Source of the DNA: Luteibaculum oceani
GTDB taxonomy: Bacteria > Bacteroidota > Bacteroidia > Flavobacteriales_D > Luteibaculaceae
Assembly (NCBI RefSeq): GCF_007995015.1
Contig: NZ_VORB01000001.1
Coordinates: 124,001-188,000, forward strand
Direction of reading: 5' to 3'
DNA: 64,000 nucleotides
Shown here: in pieces, positions 36,800-46,319 of the stretch
How the letters are laid out: each line of letters opens with the position of its first letter
Numbering within the stretch: position 1 is the stretch's first letter
The notes under the pieces: generated by a model
The model's input: the letters and a program-made list of their open reading frames with translations, nothing else
What the model was told of the DNA's origin: nothing
Database searches by the model: none
Program-made: the position numbers and the translations under genes

Positions 36800-39700
36800 A
36801 TGACACAGGATTCATCCAACAAAAAGAATTTTAAGGAATTCGGCCTCTCTTCCCTTGCGGTTAACAACCGAAGGACCGTATTCTTACTAGCTATATTAAT
36901 TGCCTTTTCTGGACTTCTGGCCTACGTTGCCATGCCGAGTGAAAACTTTCCGGAGATTAAAATTCCAACCATTTACGTTGGAACCGCTTATCCAGGGAAC
37001 TCACCCAAGGTCATAGAAGATCAAATAACCCGAGCGCTCGAGCAAGAAATTTCTACCATAGAGGGGTTGGATAAACTAAGCTCTACCTCGGTTCAGGGTT
37101 ATTCCACGGTTATTGCCGAATTCGACTTCGATGTTAAATCTGAGGACGCGCTCATTAAAGTTAAAGACGCTGTAGACCGTGCGAAATCCGACAAAGATTT
37201 CCCCAACGATCTACCGGCAGATCCTAATGTATTTGAGCTGAACTTTTCAGATTTCCCAATTATGAACATCAACCTTTCAGGTGATTTCTCAATTGATCAG
37301 CTGAAAGAATTTGGAGAGTATTTACAAGAGGAAATCGAGAAACTACCTCAAATTAATGAGGTAAATATTCGTGGGGTTCAAGACAAAGAATTAGAAATCG
37401 CTATCGACCCTATGAAGGCTCAAGCGGTTAAGGTTTCACTGGGCGACATAGAAAACGCCATTGTCTCCGAAAACATCACCATGTCAGGTGGTGAGTTATT
37501 GGTGGACAACTACCGCCGAACCATTAGGGTAGAAGGCGAATTTAAAAGCCCGGCAGAAATTGAAGACATAATTGTAAAACAAGAGGGGGGCGATTTAGTT
37601 TACCTTAAAGATGTTGCCGTGGTGCGCTTTGGCGACGAAGAAGCAGAATCTTTTGCCCGAGAATTTAAAAACCCAGTGGTTATGCTCGACGTAACCAAGC
37701 GTTCGGGAAAAAACCTATTGGAAGCCTCGGAGGCCATCGGTGAAATTCTGGAAATAGCAAAGAAGGAATACCTTCCTGCCAGTTTAAATATTACCATTAC
37801 CAACGACCAAAGTGATGCCACCAGAGAACAGGTTTCCAACCTAGAAAACAGCATCATTTTTGGGGTAATGCTAGTAGTACTTGTACTGCTTTTCTTCTTG
37901 GGTCTTCGCAATGCAATTTTTGTGGGGGTGGCCATTCCGCTATCCATGATGATGTCATTTTTAATTCTAAATGCCTTTGGTGTTACCCTGAATACCATGG
38001 TTCTTTTCTCACTGGTACTCGCCCTGGGTATGCTGGTGGATAATGGAATTGTAGTGGTGGAGAATATTTACCGCCTCATGGACGAAGGTATGGGCCGGAT
38101 AGAGGCTGCTAAAAAGGGAATTGGAGAAGTTGCGGTACCTATTATCGCATCTACAGCAACCACTCTTGCGGCATTTTTCCCCCTTGCCATTTGGCCGGGC
38201 CTAATTGGGGAGTTTATGAAATTCCTTCCCCTTACACTTATTGTGGTACTTGGATCATCGCTTTTTGTTGCGTTGGTAATTAACCCAGTTCTTACCGCCA
38301 CTTACATGCGAGTAGAAACCGATAAACTCGACAAGAAAAAAGCAACCAAAGTCGGGTTATTGCTTACGGCTATTGGAGCTGGTTTCGACCTTCTGTTTTT
38401 ATACGTATTGAATATTAACACCCTATGGTTTGGAAACCTGTTTTTACTAATAGGGTTGTTGATTTTGGTTAACGCCCACTTCTTAAATCCAGGATCCATC
38501 AAGTTCCAGAAAAACTTCTTACCCAAACTTGAAAAAGGTTATCGCAAGTTTTTAGATTTCGCACTAGAAGGTAAACGCCCGAGAAAATTCCTTTTCGGTT
38601 CTTTTGGATTGTTGTTACTATCCTTTGTTTTACTTGGCGTTTTCACTCCCAAAGTACTTTTCTTCCCCATTAACGAGCCACACTACGTAAACGTATTTGT
38701 GTCTATGCCTATTGGAACGGATATCCAGAAAACCAATGAGGTAACCAAGGAAGTTGAAACCCGTGTTTTAGAGTACATCAAAAAATACGAAGAAGAGGTT
38801 CCATCTGAATTAGAGGGAATAAACAAAAAGCAAAACTGGTTGGTAAAATCAGTAATTGCCCAGGTGGGGCAAGGGGCTTCAGACCCTAACGAAGGACCTT
38901 CCATGAACACAACTCCCCACAAGGGAAGGGTAACCGTGTCTTTCGTGGAGTTTCCGTACCGAAGGGGAATAGAAACCTCTAATGTTATGGAAGAAATTCG
39001 CGAAGTGGTGCAAGGGTTCGATGCCGATGTGCAAATTTCGGTGGACAAAGATCCTGCCGGACCACCTCTAGATCCACCTATTTACATTGAGGTGGAAGGA
39101 AAAGAATACAACGAAATTCTTGCTACAGCTTACCGTATTAAAAACCACATCTACAACTCTGGAGTAAAAGGTTTCGATGAAATAAAATTGGATGTAGACC
39201 TTGGTAAACCTGAATTGCCAATTGAAATTGACCGAGAGAAGGCAAGGGCTTTCAATTTATCCACCTACACCATAGCCTCTCAAATTAGAACAGCGCTTTT
39301 TGGAAAAGAAATCAGCACCTTTAAACAAGGCGAAGATGACTACCCCATTAACCTTCGCTATTTAGCAGAAGATCGCTACAATTTAGAGAACCTCTTAAAC
39401 CAGAAAATAACCTTTAGAGACCAGACTACTGGAAAAATCAACCAGGTACCTATTTCTGCGGTAATCAAGGAACCTAAGCGCACCTCTACCTACTCTTCTA
39501 TCAAAAGGAAGGAGCAAAAAAGGGTGGTGAGTTTGTTTTCTACCGTTCAAGATGGCTATAATCCTAACGAGGTGGTAGCATCGATTCAAGCGGCTATGGA
39601 AAACTTTAGCGACATCAAACCAGGCTACAGTTTCAAATTCGCGGGTCAGCAAGAGGAGCAGGCCAAAGAAATGGCCTTCTTACTAAGAGCACTTATTATA

Positions 39701-40279
39701 GCAGTATTCCTGATATTCATGATTATGGTGGCGCAATTTAACTCCACCCTAACGCCTGCGGTAATCATTACTGCGGTGGTGCTGAGTTTAATTGGTGTGC
39801 TTCTTGGATTAGTGGCTTTCCAAATGGACTTTGTGATTATCATGACCATGATTGGAATAATTTCTCTTGCAGGGGTAGTAGTAAACAATGCTATTGTATT
39901 GATAGACTACACCAACCTAATTATGGATAGAAAACGCAAGGAAATGGGATTAAAAGAAGATGAAAAACTACCCATGAGCGTGGTTATAGAAAGTATATCC
40001 GAAGGAGGTCAAACCCGTTTGCGTCCGGTATTGCTAACGGCCATTACTACGGTACTTGGACTTATTCCGCTAGCAATTGGTTTAAACATAGACTTTGTGG
40101 GATTATTTACGCACTTCGACCCAGCAGTTTACATGGGTGGAGATAACGTAATTTTCTTCGGACCTATGTCATGGGCCATCATTTTTGGTTTGAGTTTCGC
40201 AACCTTCTTAACGCTGGTAATTGTACCAGTAATGTACCTTATCCTAAACAAGGTGAAATACCGTTACAACATCGATTAA
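36800..40279 (+). CDS. RND-family efflux transporter permease (AcrB/HAE1-like)
   Basis: The 1159-residue inner-membrane proton-driven exporter has two repeats of transmembrane plus porter regions. The proton-relay aspartate is in TM4 (LVLALGMLVDNGIVVVEN). The second-repeat equivalent is GVVVNNAIVLIDYTNL. It is about 100 residues longer than AcrB. The extra part lies around residues 510-590 between the two repeats and contains two predicted membrane helices (LLLTAIGAGFDLLFLYVL, then LFLLIGLLILVNAHFL). Substrate probably drugs, fatty acids, lipids or dyes; not determinable. It is last in the tetR-tolC-adaptor-RND operon and is followed by a terminator. Confidence 0.95.
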   Translation: MTQDSSNKKNFKEFGLSSLAVNNRRTVFLLAILIAFSGLLAYVAMPSENFPEIKIPTIYVGTAYPGNSPKVIEDQITRALEQEISTIEGLDKLSSTSVQGYSTVIAEFDFDVKSEDALIKVKDAVDRAKSDKDFPNDLPADPNVFELNFSDFPIMNINLSGDFSIDQLKEFGEYLQEEIEKLPQINEVNIRGVQDKELEIAIDPMKAQAVKVSLGDIENAIVSENITMSGGELLVDNYRRTIRVEGEFKSPAEIEDIIVKQEGGDLVYLKDVAVVRFGDEEAESFAREFKNPVVMLDVTKRSGKNLLEASEAIGEILEIAKKEYLPASLNITITNDQSDATREQVSNLENSIIFGVMLVVLVLLFFLGLRNAIFVGVAIPLSMMMSFLILNAFGVTLNTMVLFSLVLALGMLVDNGIVVVENIYRLMDEGMGRIEAAKKGIGEVAVPIIASTATTLAAFFPLAIWPGLIGEFMKFLPLTLIVVLGSSLFVALVINPVLTATYMRVETDKLDKKKATKVGLLLTAIGAGFDLLFLYVLNINTLWFGNLFLLIGLLILVNAHFLNPGSIKFQKNFLPKLEKGYRKFLDFALEGKRPRKFLFGSFGLLLLSFVLLGVFTPKVLFFPINEPHYVNVFVSMPIGTDIQKTNEVTKEVETRVLEYIKKYEEEVPSELEGINKKQNWLVKSVIAQVGQGASDPNEGPSMNTTPHKGRVTVSFVEFPYRRGIETSNVMEEIREVVQGFDADVQISVDKDPAGPPLDPPIYIEVEGKEYNEILATAYRIKNHIYNSGVKGFDEIKLDVDLGKPELPIEIDREKARAFNLSTYTIASQIRTALFGKEISTFKQGEDDYPINLRYLAEDRYNLENLLNQKITFRDQTTGKINQVPISAVIKEPKRTSTYSSIKRKEQKRVVSLFSTVQDGYNPNEVVASIQAAMENFSDIKPGYSFKFAGQQEEQAKEMAFLLRALIIAVFLIFMIMVAQFNSTLTPAVIITAVVLSLIGVLLGLVAFQMDFVIIMTMIGIISLAGVVVNNAIVLIDYTNLIMDRKRKEMGLKEDEKLPMSVVIESISEGGQTRLRPVLLTAITTVLGLIPLAIGLNIDFVGLFTHFDPAVYMGGDNVIFFGPMSWAIIFGLSFATFLTLVIVPVMYLILNKVKYRYNID

Positions 40280-40298
40280 AATCTAATTATATGCATGC

Positions 40299-40336
40299 AA
40301 AAGCCCGTTTAATTCTTATTAAGCGGGCTTTTTTAT
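40299..40336 (+). terminator. Rho-independent terminator of the RND operon
   Basis: Arms AAAGCCCG and CGGGCTTT, extended inward by AT-rich pairing, are followed by six T residues. It lies 20 bases after the RND stop codon. Confidence 0.88.
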
Positions 40337-40446
40337 TTTCCATCCACGCTTTAAGAAACTAAAAAGTCCGGTTTTATGCTTTCATAACATCCAGAACCAA
40401 GGGGTTTCTACTTTTACCGCGAGGAATACCTTAGCTTTACAACAGA

Positions 40447-40989
40447 ATGAAAAACCCAATAGCAGCCACTCCCAGATTTTTCCTAAGCACCATTGCTCAA
40501 ACCGATATAGAATTTGTTTTTGAGGGATTATCAGACCCAGATGTTACCCGCTACTATGATGTTCATTTCAATAGCCTACGAAGCACCCAGGAACAAATGG
40601 ATTGGTATGATAATTTATTAGAAACCAAAACTGGAAAATGGTGGTGTATAATAGAAAAGGGGAGCAACAAATTTGTGGGTGCTGGTGGGTTCAACAACGT
40701 AGATTACGAGAATAAAAAAGCTGAAATAGGTTTTTGGGTCCTTAAGAAATACTGGGGAAAAGGCATTATGAAAGAGGTGATGCCGCTTATTCTAAAAATG
40801 GGTTTCACCGAATTCAATCTCAATCGGATCGAAGGTTATGTGGACTGCTTAAACGCGGCTTGCAAAAACGCCATTTCAAAAGTTGGTTTTCACCACGAAG
40901 GCACGCTGCGGTCTGCAGAAATAAAAGAGGGACGCGATATTGACATAGACATCTACAGCATTTTACGCGAGGAGTTTATGAAAGATTAA
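40447..40989 (+). CDS. GNAT-family N-acetyltransferase (RimJ/RimL-like)
   Basis: The 180-residue protein has the acetyl-CoA fold of the GNAT group: NKFVGAGGFNNVDYENKKAEIGFWVLKKYWGKGI (strand 4 and the pyrophosphate loop) followed by FTEFNLNRIEGYVDCLNAACKNAISKVGF, which is typical of RimJ/RimL-like enzymes. These acetylate N-termini of ribosomal proteins, or other small or protein targets; the target here is unknown. Stand-alone gene between the RND operon terminator and the NYN gene. Confidence 0.9.
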   Translation: MKNPIAATPRFFLSTIAQTDIEFVFEGLSDPDVTRYYDVHFNSLRSTQEQMDWYDNLLETKTGKWWCIIEKGSNKFVGAGGFNNVDYENKKAEIGFWVLKKYWGKGIMKEVMPLILKMGFTEFNLNRIEGYVDCLNAACKNAISKVGFHHEGTLRSAEIKEGRDIDIDIYSILREEFMKD

Positions 40990-41065
40990 ATTTCCATTTC
41001 GTCTTTTAAACTTATCTTTTACGCCCACAAGCGCCTATTTATCAGGCTACAACATCCTATTTAAT

Positions 41066-41812
41066 ATGAAAGATGAAAATCTTGCGGTGTTAATTGATGC
41101 CGACAATGTTCCTCACGCCCACATAAAAGAAATGCTGGATGAAATTGCCAAATACGGTAATCCCACCATAAAAAGAATTTATGCAGATTGGACCCAACCC
41201 CAATCCAACGGATGGAAAAATGTGTTGTTAGAAAATGCCATCACTCCTATACAGCAATACAGCTACACCAAAGGAAAAAACTCTAGCGACAGTGCATTAA
41301 TAATTGATGCCATGGATCTTTTGTACTCCAACAAGGTGAGTGGATTTTGCATTATCTCTAGCGATAGCGACTTTACTCGGTTGGCAACACGCCTGCGCGA
41401 GGCTTCTATGTTTGTTATTGGTATTGGGGAGAAGAAAACCCCGAAACCCTTTATTACGGCCTGCGACAAGTTTATCTACATAGAAATTCTTAGAAAGGAA
41501 AGGAACGACGAAAGGGATCCAAAACAGGATAAATCTAAAAGCACCAAACCCAACACCAAAGATGTTGATCCCAAATTGAAAAAGCTGATTTCTGAAAGCA
41601 TAGAAGAGATTTCTGATGAGAGTGGTTGGGCATTTTTAGGTTCGCTGGGTAACTATATCCTGAAAAAAAGCCGAGACTTCGACCCAAGAAATTACGGATT
41701 TAGCAAGCTGTTCCCACTAGTTAAAAGCCTAAATGACATAGAAATAGAGGAAAGAGAAACTGGTGAGAAAAATATAAAACACATTTACGTTAGAAATAAA
41801 GTACGCGGATAG
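41066..41812 (+). CDS. NYN-domain (PIN-like) nuclease with OST-HTH/LOTUS domain
   Basis: The 248-residue product has an N-terminal NYN domain (about 1-140): LAVLIDADNVPHAHIKEML, DSALIIDAMDLLYS and IISSDSDFTRLATRLREASM. These carry the acidic residues of the metal-dependent PIN-like active site. A lysine-rich linker (about 145-170) leads to an OST-HTH/LOTUS domain (about 170-245, KKLISESIEEISDESGWAFLGSLGNYILKK), which in related proteins binds RNA, notably G-rich structures. This LabA/limkain-like architecture suggests an RNA endonuclease. Its neighbours give no firm clue. Confidence 0.88.
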   Translation: MKDENLAVLIDADNVPHAHIKEMLDEIAKYGNPTIKRIYADWTQPQSNGWKNVLLENAITPIQQYSYTKGKNSSDSALIIDAMDLLYSNKVSGFCIISSDSDFTRLATRLREASMFVIGIGEKKTPKPFITACDKFIYIEILRKERNDERDPKQDKSKSTKPNTKDVDPKLKKLISESIEEISDESGWAFLGSLGNYILKKSRDFDPRNYGFSKLFPLVKSLNDIEIEERETGEKNIKHIYVRNKVRG

Positions 41813-41903
41813 AAATATCCTTTTTACCCAGTATTTTGCCAAAAAGCACCAGCCCCTTTTGAAACTATATTTTCTTATTTTGCCCTAGCATACCACGCAA
41901 TAC

Positions 41904-42908
41904 ATGAGCATTTTTCTCAGTAAGCTTTTAGGCCGATGTATACAAACAGGAATAATTGGGGTTTTAATTAGCCTTGTTTGTCTATTGATAGCGTGGAACA
42001 CCTACCGGCACGAACACATTATCTATGGTTTTATACTAGGTTTTTGTATTGGACTTGTAGAACTATATGTGCTGCGCCGATTTAAGCTAAAGGCAAATTT
42101 GCTGAAGCTCTTTGCCAGACTACTGCTTTACTCGCTCACCATTCTGGTTATTGTCATCTTTTTTGGAACCGTTTTGCTTTGGTTTAAAGGAAACGACTAC
42201 AACCTTGAGGCCACCGAAAAAGATGTTATGCTTACCGTTGTACAATCGGTGGTGGTGGCATTTAGCATTGGGTTGTTTCTTCAGCTTGAGGCCATAGTGG
42301 GGGTAAGAATTCTTAGCCAATACCTTTTGGGAAGATACATCCGCCCTAAGGAAGAACGCCGATTTTTTATGTTTATCGACCTCAACGATAGTACCAGCAT
42401 AAATGAGCGCATTGGAAATCGAGCCTACTACAAATTGCTCAACGACTTTTTTAGAGATTTATCTCTTCCCGTTTTTGAGAGCGATGCACAGATTTACAAG
42501 TATGTAGGAGACGAAATTATACTATCCTGGCCCTTTAAAAAAGGGGTAAAAAATAGCAACTGCCTTAAGCTCTACTTCAATTTCCTATTTAACATTTACA
42601 AGAACAGACACCTCTACGTAGAAAAATATGGGTTTATGCCAACCTTTAAGGCCGCTTTACACGTAGGTGAGGTAATTGTTGCTCAGGTGGGTGACTTAAA
42701 AAAAGAAATAGCGTTCAACGGCGATGCCTTAAATACTTGTGCCAAAATAATGGAACACTGTAAGCCATTTGGTCAGGGATTTTTAATTTCCGAAGAATGT
42801 TTTTTAACCTTAGATCACATTAGTAGTTACAATTTTCAACTGTATCCCAACGTTAAGCTGTCTGGGAAAGAAGACGAGTACAATCTGTATGCCGTTTTAC
42901 GGAAATAG
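41904..42908 (+). CDS. Membrane-anchored class III adenylate/guanylate cyclase
   Basis: Residues 1-140 hold about four membrane helices (GIIGVLISLVCLLIAWN, GFILGFCIGLVELYVL, LLLYSLTILVIVIFFGTVLL, SVVVAFSIGLFLQLEAI). A class III cyclase domain follows from about 152: the first metal aspartate is in FFMFIDLNDSTSIN, the second in KYVGDEIILSW, with the dimer-arm region ALHVGEVIVAQVGDLKKEIAFNGDALNTCAKI. Both metal aspartates are kept, so an active enzyme is likely. Product cAMP or cGMP cannot be decided by eye. It lies between the NYN gene and dxs, which has its own promoter. Confidence 0.88.
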   Translation: MSIFLSKLLGRCIQTGIIGVLISLVCLLIAWNTYRHEHIIYGFILGFCIGLVELYVLRRFKLKANLLKLFARLLLYSLTILVIVIFFGTVLLWFKGNDYNLEATEKDVMLTVVQSVVVAFSIGLFLQLEAIVGVRILSQYLLGRYIRPKEERRFFMFIDLNDSTSINERIGNRAYYKLLNDFFRDLSLPVFESDAQIYKYVGDEIILSWPFKKGVKNSNCLKLYFNFLFNIYKNRHLYVEKYGFMPTFKAALHVGEVIVAQVGDLKKEIAFNGDALNTCAKIMEHCKPFGQGFLISEECFLTLDHISSYNFQLYPNVKLSGKEDEYNLYAVLRK

Positions 42909-42960
42909 CAAAACAATTGAACCCATCTTTCAGTTTAATACACAATTGCATAGCTAATGC

Positions 42961-42968
42961 TATCTTTG
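42961..42968 (+). promoter_or_regulatory. Bacteroidota -7 element (TATCTTTG) for dxs
   Basis: An exact TAnnTTTG element lies 16 bases before the dxs ATG and 52 bases after the cyclase stop codon. It suggests dxs is transcribed independently. Confidence 0.55.
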
Positions 42969-42984
42969 CACCTTATAATCCGTT

Positions 42985-44925
42985 ATGAAAGAATTTGTTG
43001 CAGGTCCACTTCTTAGTAAAGTCATCACCCCAGAAGACTTAAGAAAGATACCCAAGGAGAAAATGGCTCAGATGTGTCAGGAACTCCGCGATTACATCGT
43101 GGATATGGTTTCCGTAAAAGGAGGTCACTTTGGTGCAAGTCTTGGGGTTGTGGAACTTACCGTTGCGCTGCATCGTATTTTTAACACACCCTACGATCAG
43201 CTTGTATGGGATGTTGGACATCAAGCATACGGACACAAAATCTTAACCGGTAGAAGAGATCAATTTCACACAAATCGCCAGTATAAAGGGATAAGCGGAT
43301 TTCCCAAGCGCAGCGAAAGTGAATACGACACTTTTGGAGTAGGACACTCCTCTACATCGGTTTCTGCAGCTTTGGGGATGGCTGTGGCAAGCAAATTGCA
43401 AAAACTACAAGACAAACAACATATTGCGGTTATTGGCGACGGTGCCATGACAGCTGGTTTGGCCTTTGAAGGATTAAACCATGCAGGAGTTGAGAATTCT
43501 AACATGTTGGTGATCCTTAACGATAACTGCATGTCTATTGACCCTAACGTTGGGGCCCTAAAAGAATATCTAACCGACATTACCACCTCGTCTACCTATA
43601 ACAAGGTAAAGGATGATGTTTGGCATTTACTAGGGAAAATCTCAAAATTCGGTCCCAATGCACAGGCCATTGCTCAAAAAGTGGAGAACGCTGTAAAAAC
43701 GTCCTTACTAAACCAGAGCAACTTATTTGAGAGTTTAAAGTTCCGCTATTTCGGTCCTATCGATGGGCACGATGTAATGCGCCTGATGGATGTGCTTGAA
43801 GACCTTAAGAATATCCCAGGTCCGAAATTATTACACGTACTAACCAAAAAAGGGAAAGGGTACCACTATTCAGAAACGGGAAATCCAACCCAATGGCATG
43901 CCCCAGGTTTGTTTAATAAAGAAACCGGTGAGATTGTTAAGGTAGTACCTAAAAGTCCAGAGCCTCCAAAGTACCAAGATGTATTTGGACACACCATAGT
44001 AGAGCTTGCGGAGAAAAACGAGAAGATAGTTGGGGTAACTCCAGCGATGCCATCTGGATCATCTTTAAACATAATGATGAAGGCCATGCCAGATAGAGCC
44101 TTCGACGTGGGAATTGCAGAACAACATGCAGTTACCTTCTCGGCAGGAATGGCAACGCAAGGACTCATTCCTTTTTGCAATATTTACTCCTCCTTTATGC
44201 AACGCGCCTACGATCAGGTTATACACGACGTGGCCCTGCAAGACCTACCAGTAGTATTCTGTTTAGATAGAGGTGGACTGGTTGGGGCCGATGGACCAAC
44301 TCACCATGGAGCTTACGATTTAGCATATTTCCGTTGCATTCCTAAGATGGTGGTTTCTGCGCCTATGAACGAGGAAGAGTTAAGAAACTTAATGTACACC
44401 GCACAAACTGGGAAGTATGGACCCTTTTCTATTCGCTACCCAAGAGGAAAAGGCGTAATGCAAAACTGGAAGACCCCATTCAAGGAGATCCCAGTTGGAA
44501 AAGGAAGGAAAGTAAAGCATGGAGAAGAAATTGCTATACTTGGAATAGGACACATAGGTAACCTAGCTTTAAAAGCAGCTGAGATCTTGGAGCAAGAAGG
44601 CATAAGCGCCGCTATGTACGACATGCGCTTTGTAAAACCCATAGACGAAACATTACTACACGAAGTATTCAGCAAGTTCGACAAGGTAATTACCGTTGAA
44701 GATGGGTGCATACAGGGCGGAATGGGCTCGGCAGTACTAGAGTTTATGGCGGACAACGATTATCAGGCCACCGTAAAAAGACTGGGCGTACCAGACCGTT
44801 ACATTGAGCACGGAACCCAAAACGAGCTTTATAAAGAATGCGGCTACGATGTAGATGGCATTGCTGAAACAGCAAGAAAAATGGCCCAAAAAGCGGGAGC
44901 CAAAGGCGAATTAAGTTACTCCTAA
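42985..44925 (+). CDS. dxs: 1-deoxy-D-xylulose-5-phosphate synthase
   Basis: This 646-residue thiamine-diphosphate enzyme condenses pyruvate and glyceraldehyde 3-phosphate in the first step of the MEP isoprenoid pathway. The ThDP motif is GDGAMTAGLAFEGLNHAG, ending at ILNDN. The HSSTSVSAALGMA and WDVGHQAYGHKIL segments carry active-site histidines, and GIAEQHAVTFSAGMA carries the catalytic glutamate region. The C-terminal transketolase domain is complete (FDKVITVEDGCIQGGMGSAV). Length is normal. Monocistronic, ending with a strong terminator. Confidence 0.97.
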   Translation: MKEFVAGPLLSKVITPEDLRKIPKEKMAQMCQELRDYIVDMVSVKGGHFGASLGVVELTVALHRIFNTPYDQLVWDVGHQAYGHKILTGRRDQFHTNRQYKGISGFPKRSESEYDTFGVGHSSTSVSAALGMAVASKLQKLQDKQHIAVIGDGAMTAGLAFEGLNHAGVENSNMLVILNDNCMSIDPNVGALKEYLTDITTSSTYNKVKDDVWHLLGKISKFGPNAQAIAQKVENAVKTSLLNQSNLFESLKFRYFGPIDGHDVMRLMDVLEDLKNIPGPKLLHVLTKKGKGYHYSETGNPTQWHAPGLFNKETGEIVKVVPKSPEPPKYQDVFGHTIVELAEKNEKIVGVTPAMPSGSSLNIMMKAMPDRAFDVGIAEQHAVTFSAGMATQGLIPFCNIYSSFMQRAYDQVIHDVALQDLPVVFCLDRGGLVGADGPTHHGAYDLAYFRCIPKMVVSAPMNEEELRNLMYTAQTGKYGPFSIRYPRGKGVMQNWKTPFKEIPVGKGRKVKHGEEIAILGIGHIGNLALKAAEILEQEGISAAMYDMRFVKPIDETLLHEVFSKFDKVITVEDGCIQGGMGSAVLEFMADNDYQATVKRLGVPDRYIEHGTQNELYKECGYDVDGIAETARKMAQKAGAKGELSYS

Positions 44926-44951
44926 TAGAGAAAAAATACCGATTGTAAAAG

Positions 44952-44982
44952 AGTCCCGGCCCGCTAGGCGCCGGGACTTTTT
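44952..44982 (+). terminator. Rho-independent terminator after dxs
   Basis: AGTCCCGGC and GCCGGGACT arms are followed by five T. It marks the border between core dxs and the accessory Fic/MazG-helicase stretch. Confidence 0.9.
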
Positions 44983-45089
44983 GTTTGGGGGAATGGATGG
45001 ATATTTACAAAAACACTTTCTTTAGGCGGATTCTTTGCAACCCACATCTCAGAAATACATGAGACAAAAAGTCCCACGTTTTTATAACG

Positions 45090-45116
45090 TGTACCTTTTT
45101 TGGTATTTTTGGTACA
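45090..45116 (+). promoter_or_regulatory. Inverted repeat around a promoter upstream of the Fic gene
   Basis: Arms TGTACC (45090) and GGTACA (45111), with a third GGTA between, flank and overlap a TATTTTTG -7 element at 45104-45111. The palindrome lies 23 bases upstream of the Fic ATG. This arrangement suits autoregulation, for example by the HTH-like C-terminus of the Fic protein (inference). Confidence 0.5.
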
Positions 45117-45138
45117 TGTGTAAATAATACGCGACTGA

Positions 45139-46212
45139 ATGCACCAGATCCCAAAACTTGAGAAACTACCGCCAAAAAAGGAGCAAGTGGAAACAATTGA
45201 AATCCTTAGGCAGCTTGCTAAGTCGGCTCAGTCATTGGGTGAATTAAAAGGCATTGCCCAAACGATGCCTAATCAAGAAATGTTAGTTAATGCGGTTGTA
45301 ATTCAAGAAGCCAAGGATAGTTCTGAAATTGAAAACATCATAACTACCCAAGATGAATTATATAAAGCTCTTTCTACAAAATCCAGGCAAGATCCTCAGG
45401 TTAAAGAAGTAATAAACTACCGTAAAGCAATTCTGCAGGGATATGATCTAATTAAGCAGCAAGGTTTCCTAAAACAAAAAGACCTAGAATTCATCCAACA
45501 CACCCTCTTAGAAAATAATGCAGGTATAAGAAGTGTCCCGGGAACCGTTCTGAAAAATGATAAAACGGGTGAAGTAGTTTATACACCACCGCAAAACAAG
45601 GCAGAGATTTTAGAATTGCTGAGTAATTTTCTGGAACATTTTAACGTAAACCTAGAGCAAACACATCCATTAATTAATTTGGCAATACTTCATTATCAAT
45701 TTGAAAGTATCCACCCATTTTATGACGGAAACGGTCGCACTGGCCGCATACTCAACATATTATATCTAATAATAAATGATCTCCTAGATGTTCCAATCCT
45801 ATATCTCAGTTCTTACATTAATAAAACCAAAGCTGATTATTACAAACTACTAAACGGAGTAAACAACAAAGCTGAATGGGAACCATACATTCTGTATATA
45901 CTTAAGGGAATAGAGTTAACATCCTTAAGAACCATTTCCAAAATTCAATCCATAAATCAGCTTCTTTCCGATACTATCTTGGCTGTACAGCAACAGGAAC
46001 CAAAAATTTATAGAAAGGAACTTGTGGAGTTACTCTTTGAGCATCCTTATTCTAAAATTGAAAATGTGGTTGATAAACTTAATGTAGAAAGAAAAGCAGC
46101 CTCTAGATACCTAAACGCCTTGGAGAAAATCGGCATTCTTAAATCGGAAAAAGTAGGACGGGAAATTATCTACGTTAACACCAAGCTTATCGAAATATTG
46201 AAAACGAACTAA
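45139..46212 (+). CDS. Fic-domain AMPylase-like protein, SoFic-like class II with C-terminal winged helix
   Basis: The 357-residue protein has an N-terminal Fic_N region with the inhibitory motif S61-x-x-x-E65-N66 (SSEIEN), which places it in class II. The Fic motif is complete: H192-P-F-Y-D-G-N-G-R-T-G-R. The C-terminal 90 residues look like a winged helix-turn-helix (YSKIENVVDKLNVERKAASRYLNALEKIGILK). Fic enzymes transfer AMP to target hydroxyls; the inhibitory glutamate blocks ATP binding until released. The architecture equals that of Shewanella SoFic, and relatives are reported among anti-phage proteins. It opens the accessory island. Target unknown. Confidence 0.92.
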   Translation: MHQIPKLEKLPPKKEQVETIEILRQLAKSAQSLGELKGIAQTMPNQEMLVNAVVIQEAKDSSEIENIITTQDELYKALSTKSRQDPQVKEVINYRKAILQGYDLIKQQGFLKQKDLEFIQHTLLENNAGIRSVPGTVLKNDKTGEVVYTPPQNKAEILELLSNFLEHFNVNLEQTHPLINLAILHYQFESIHPFYDGNGRTGRILNILYLIINDLLDVPILYLSSYINKTKADYYKLLNGVNNKAEWEPYILYILKGIELTSLRTISKIQSINQLLSDTILAVQQQEPKIYRKELVELLFEHPYSKIENVVDKLNVERKAASRYLNALEKIGILKSEKVGREIIYVNTKLIEILKTN

Positions 46213-46256
46213 ACGCCCCCTTTGAAGTGTTTTTTTGCTGTGATACAGCTCTAGAT

Positions 46257-46285
46257 AGTTCGGTTTAATTCCGAACTTATTTTTA
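46257..46285 (+). terminator. Weak terminator-like hairpin after the Fic gene
   Basis: AGTTCGG and CCGAACT arms with a seven-base loop are followed by TATTTTTA. It is 45 bases after the Fic stop codon. The U-tract is interrupted, so strength is doubtful. Confidence 0.45.
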
Positions 46286-46319
46286 ATGGTTTTGTGTTAC
46301 ACACAGGTTGGATGTGAAC

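Noticed and set aside
45001-45090. Attachment site or integrase border for the accessory island
   Set aside because: No integrase, tRNA end or direct repeat was found at 44.98-45.09 kb or after 49.64 kb.
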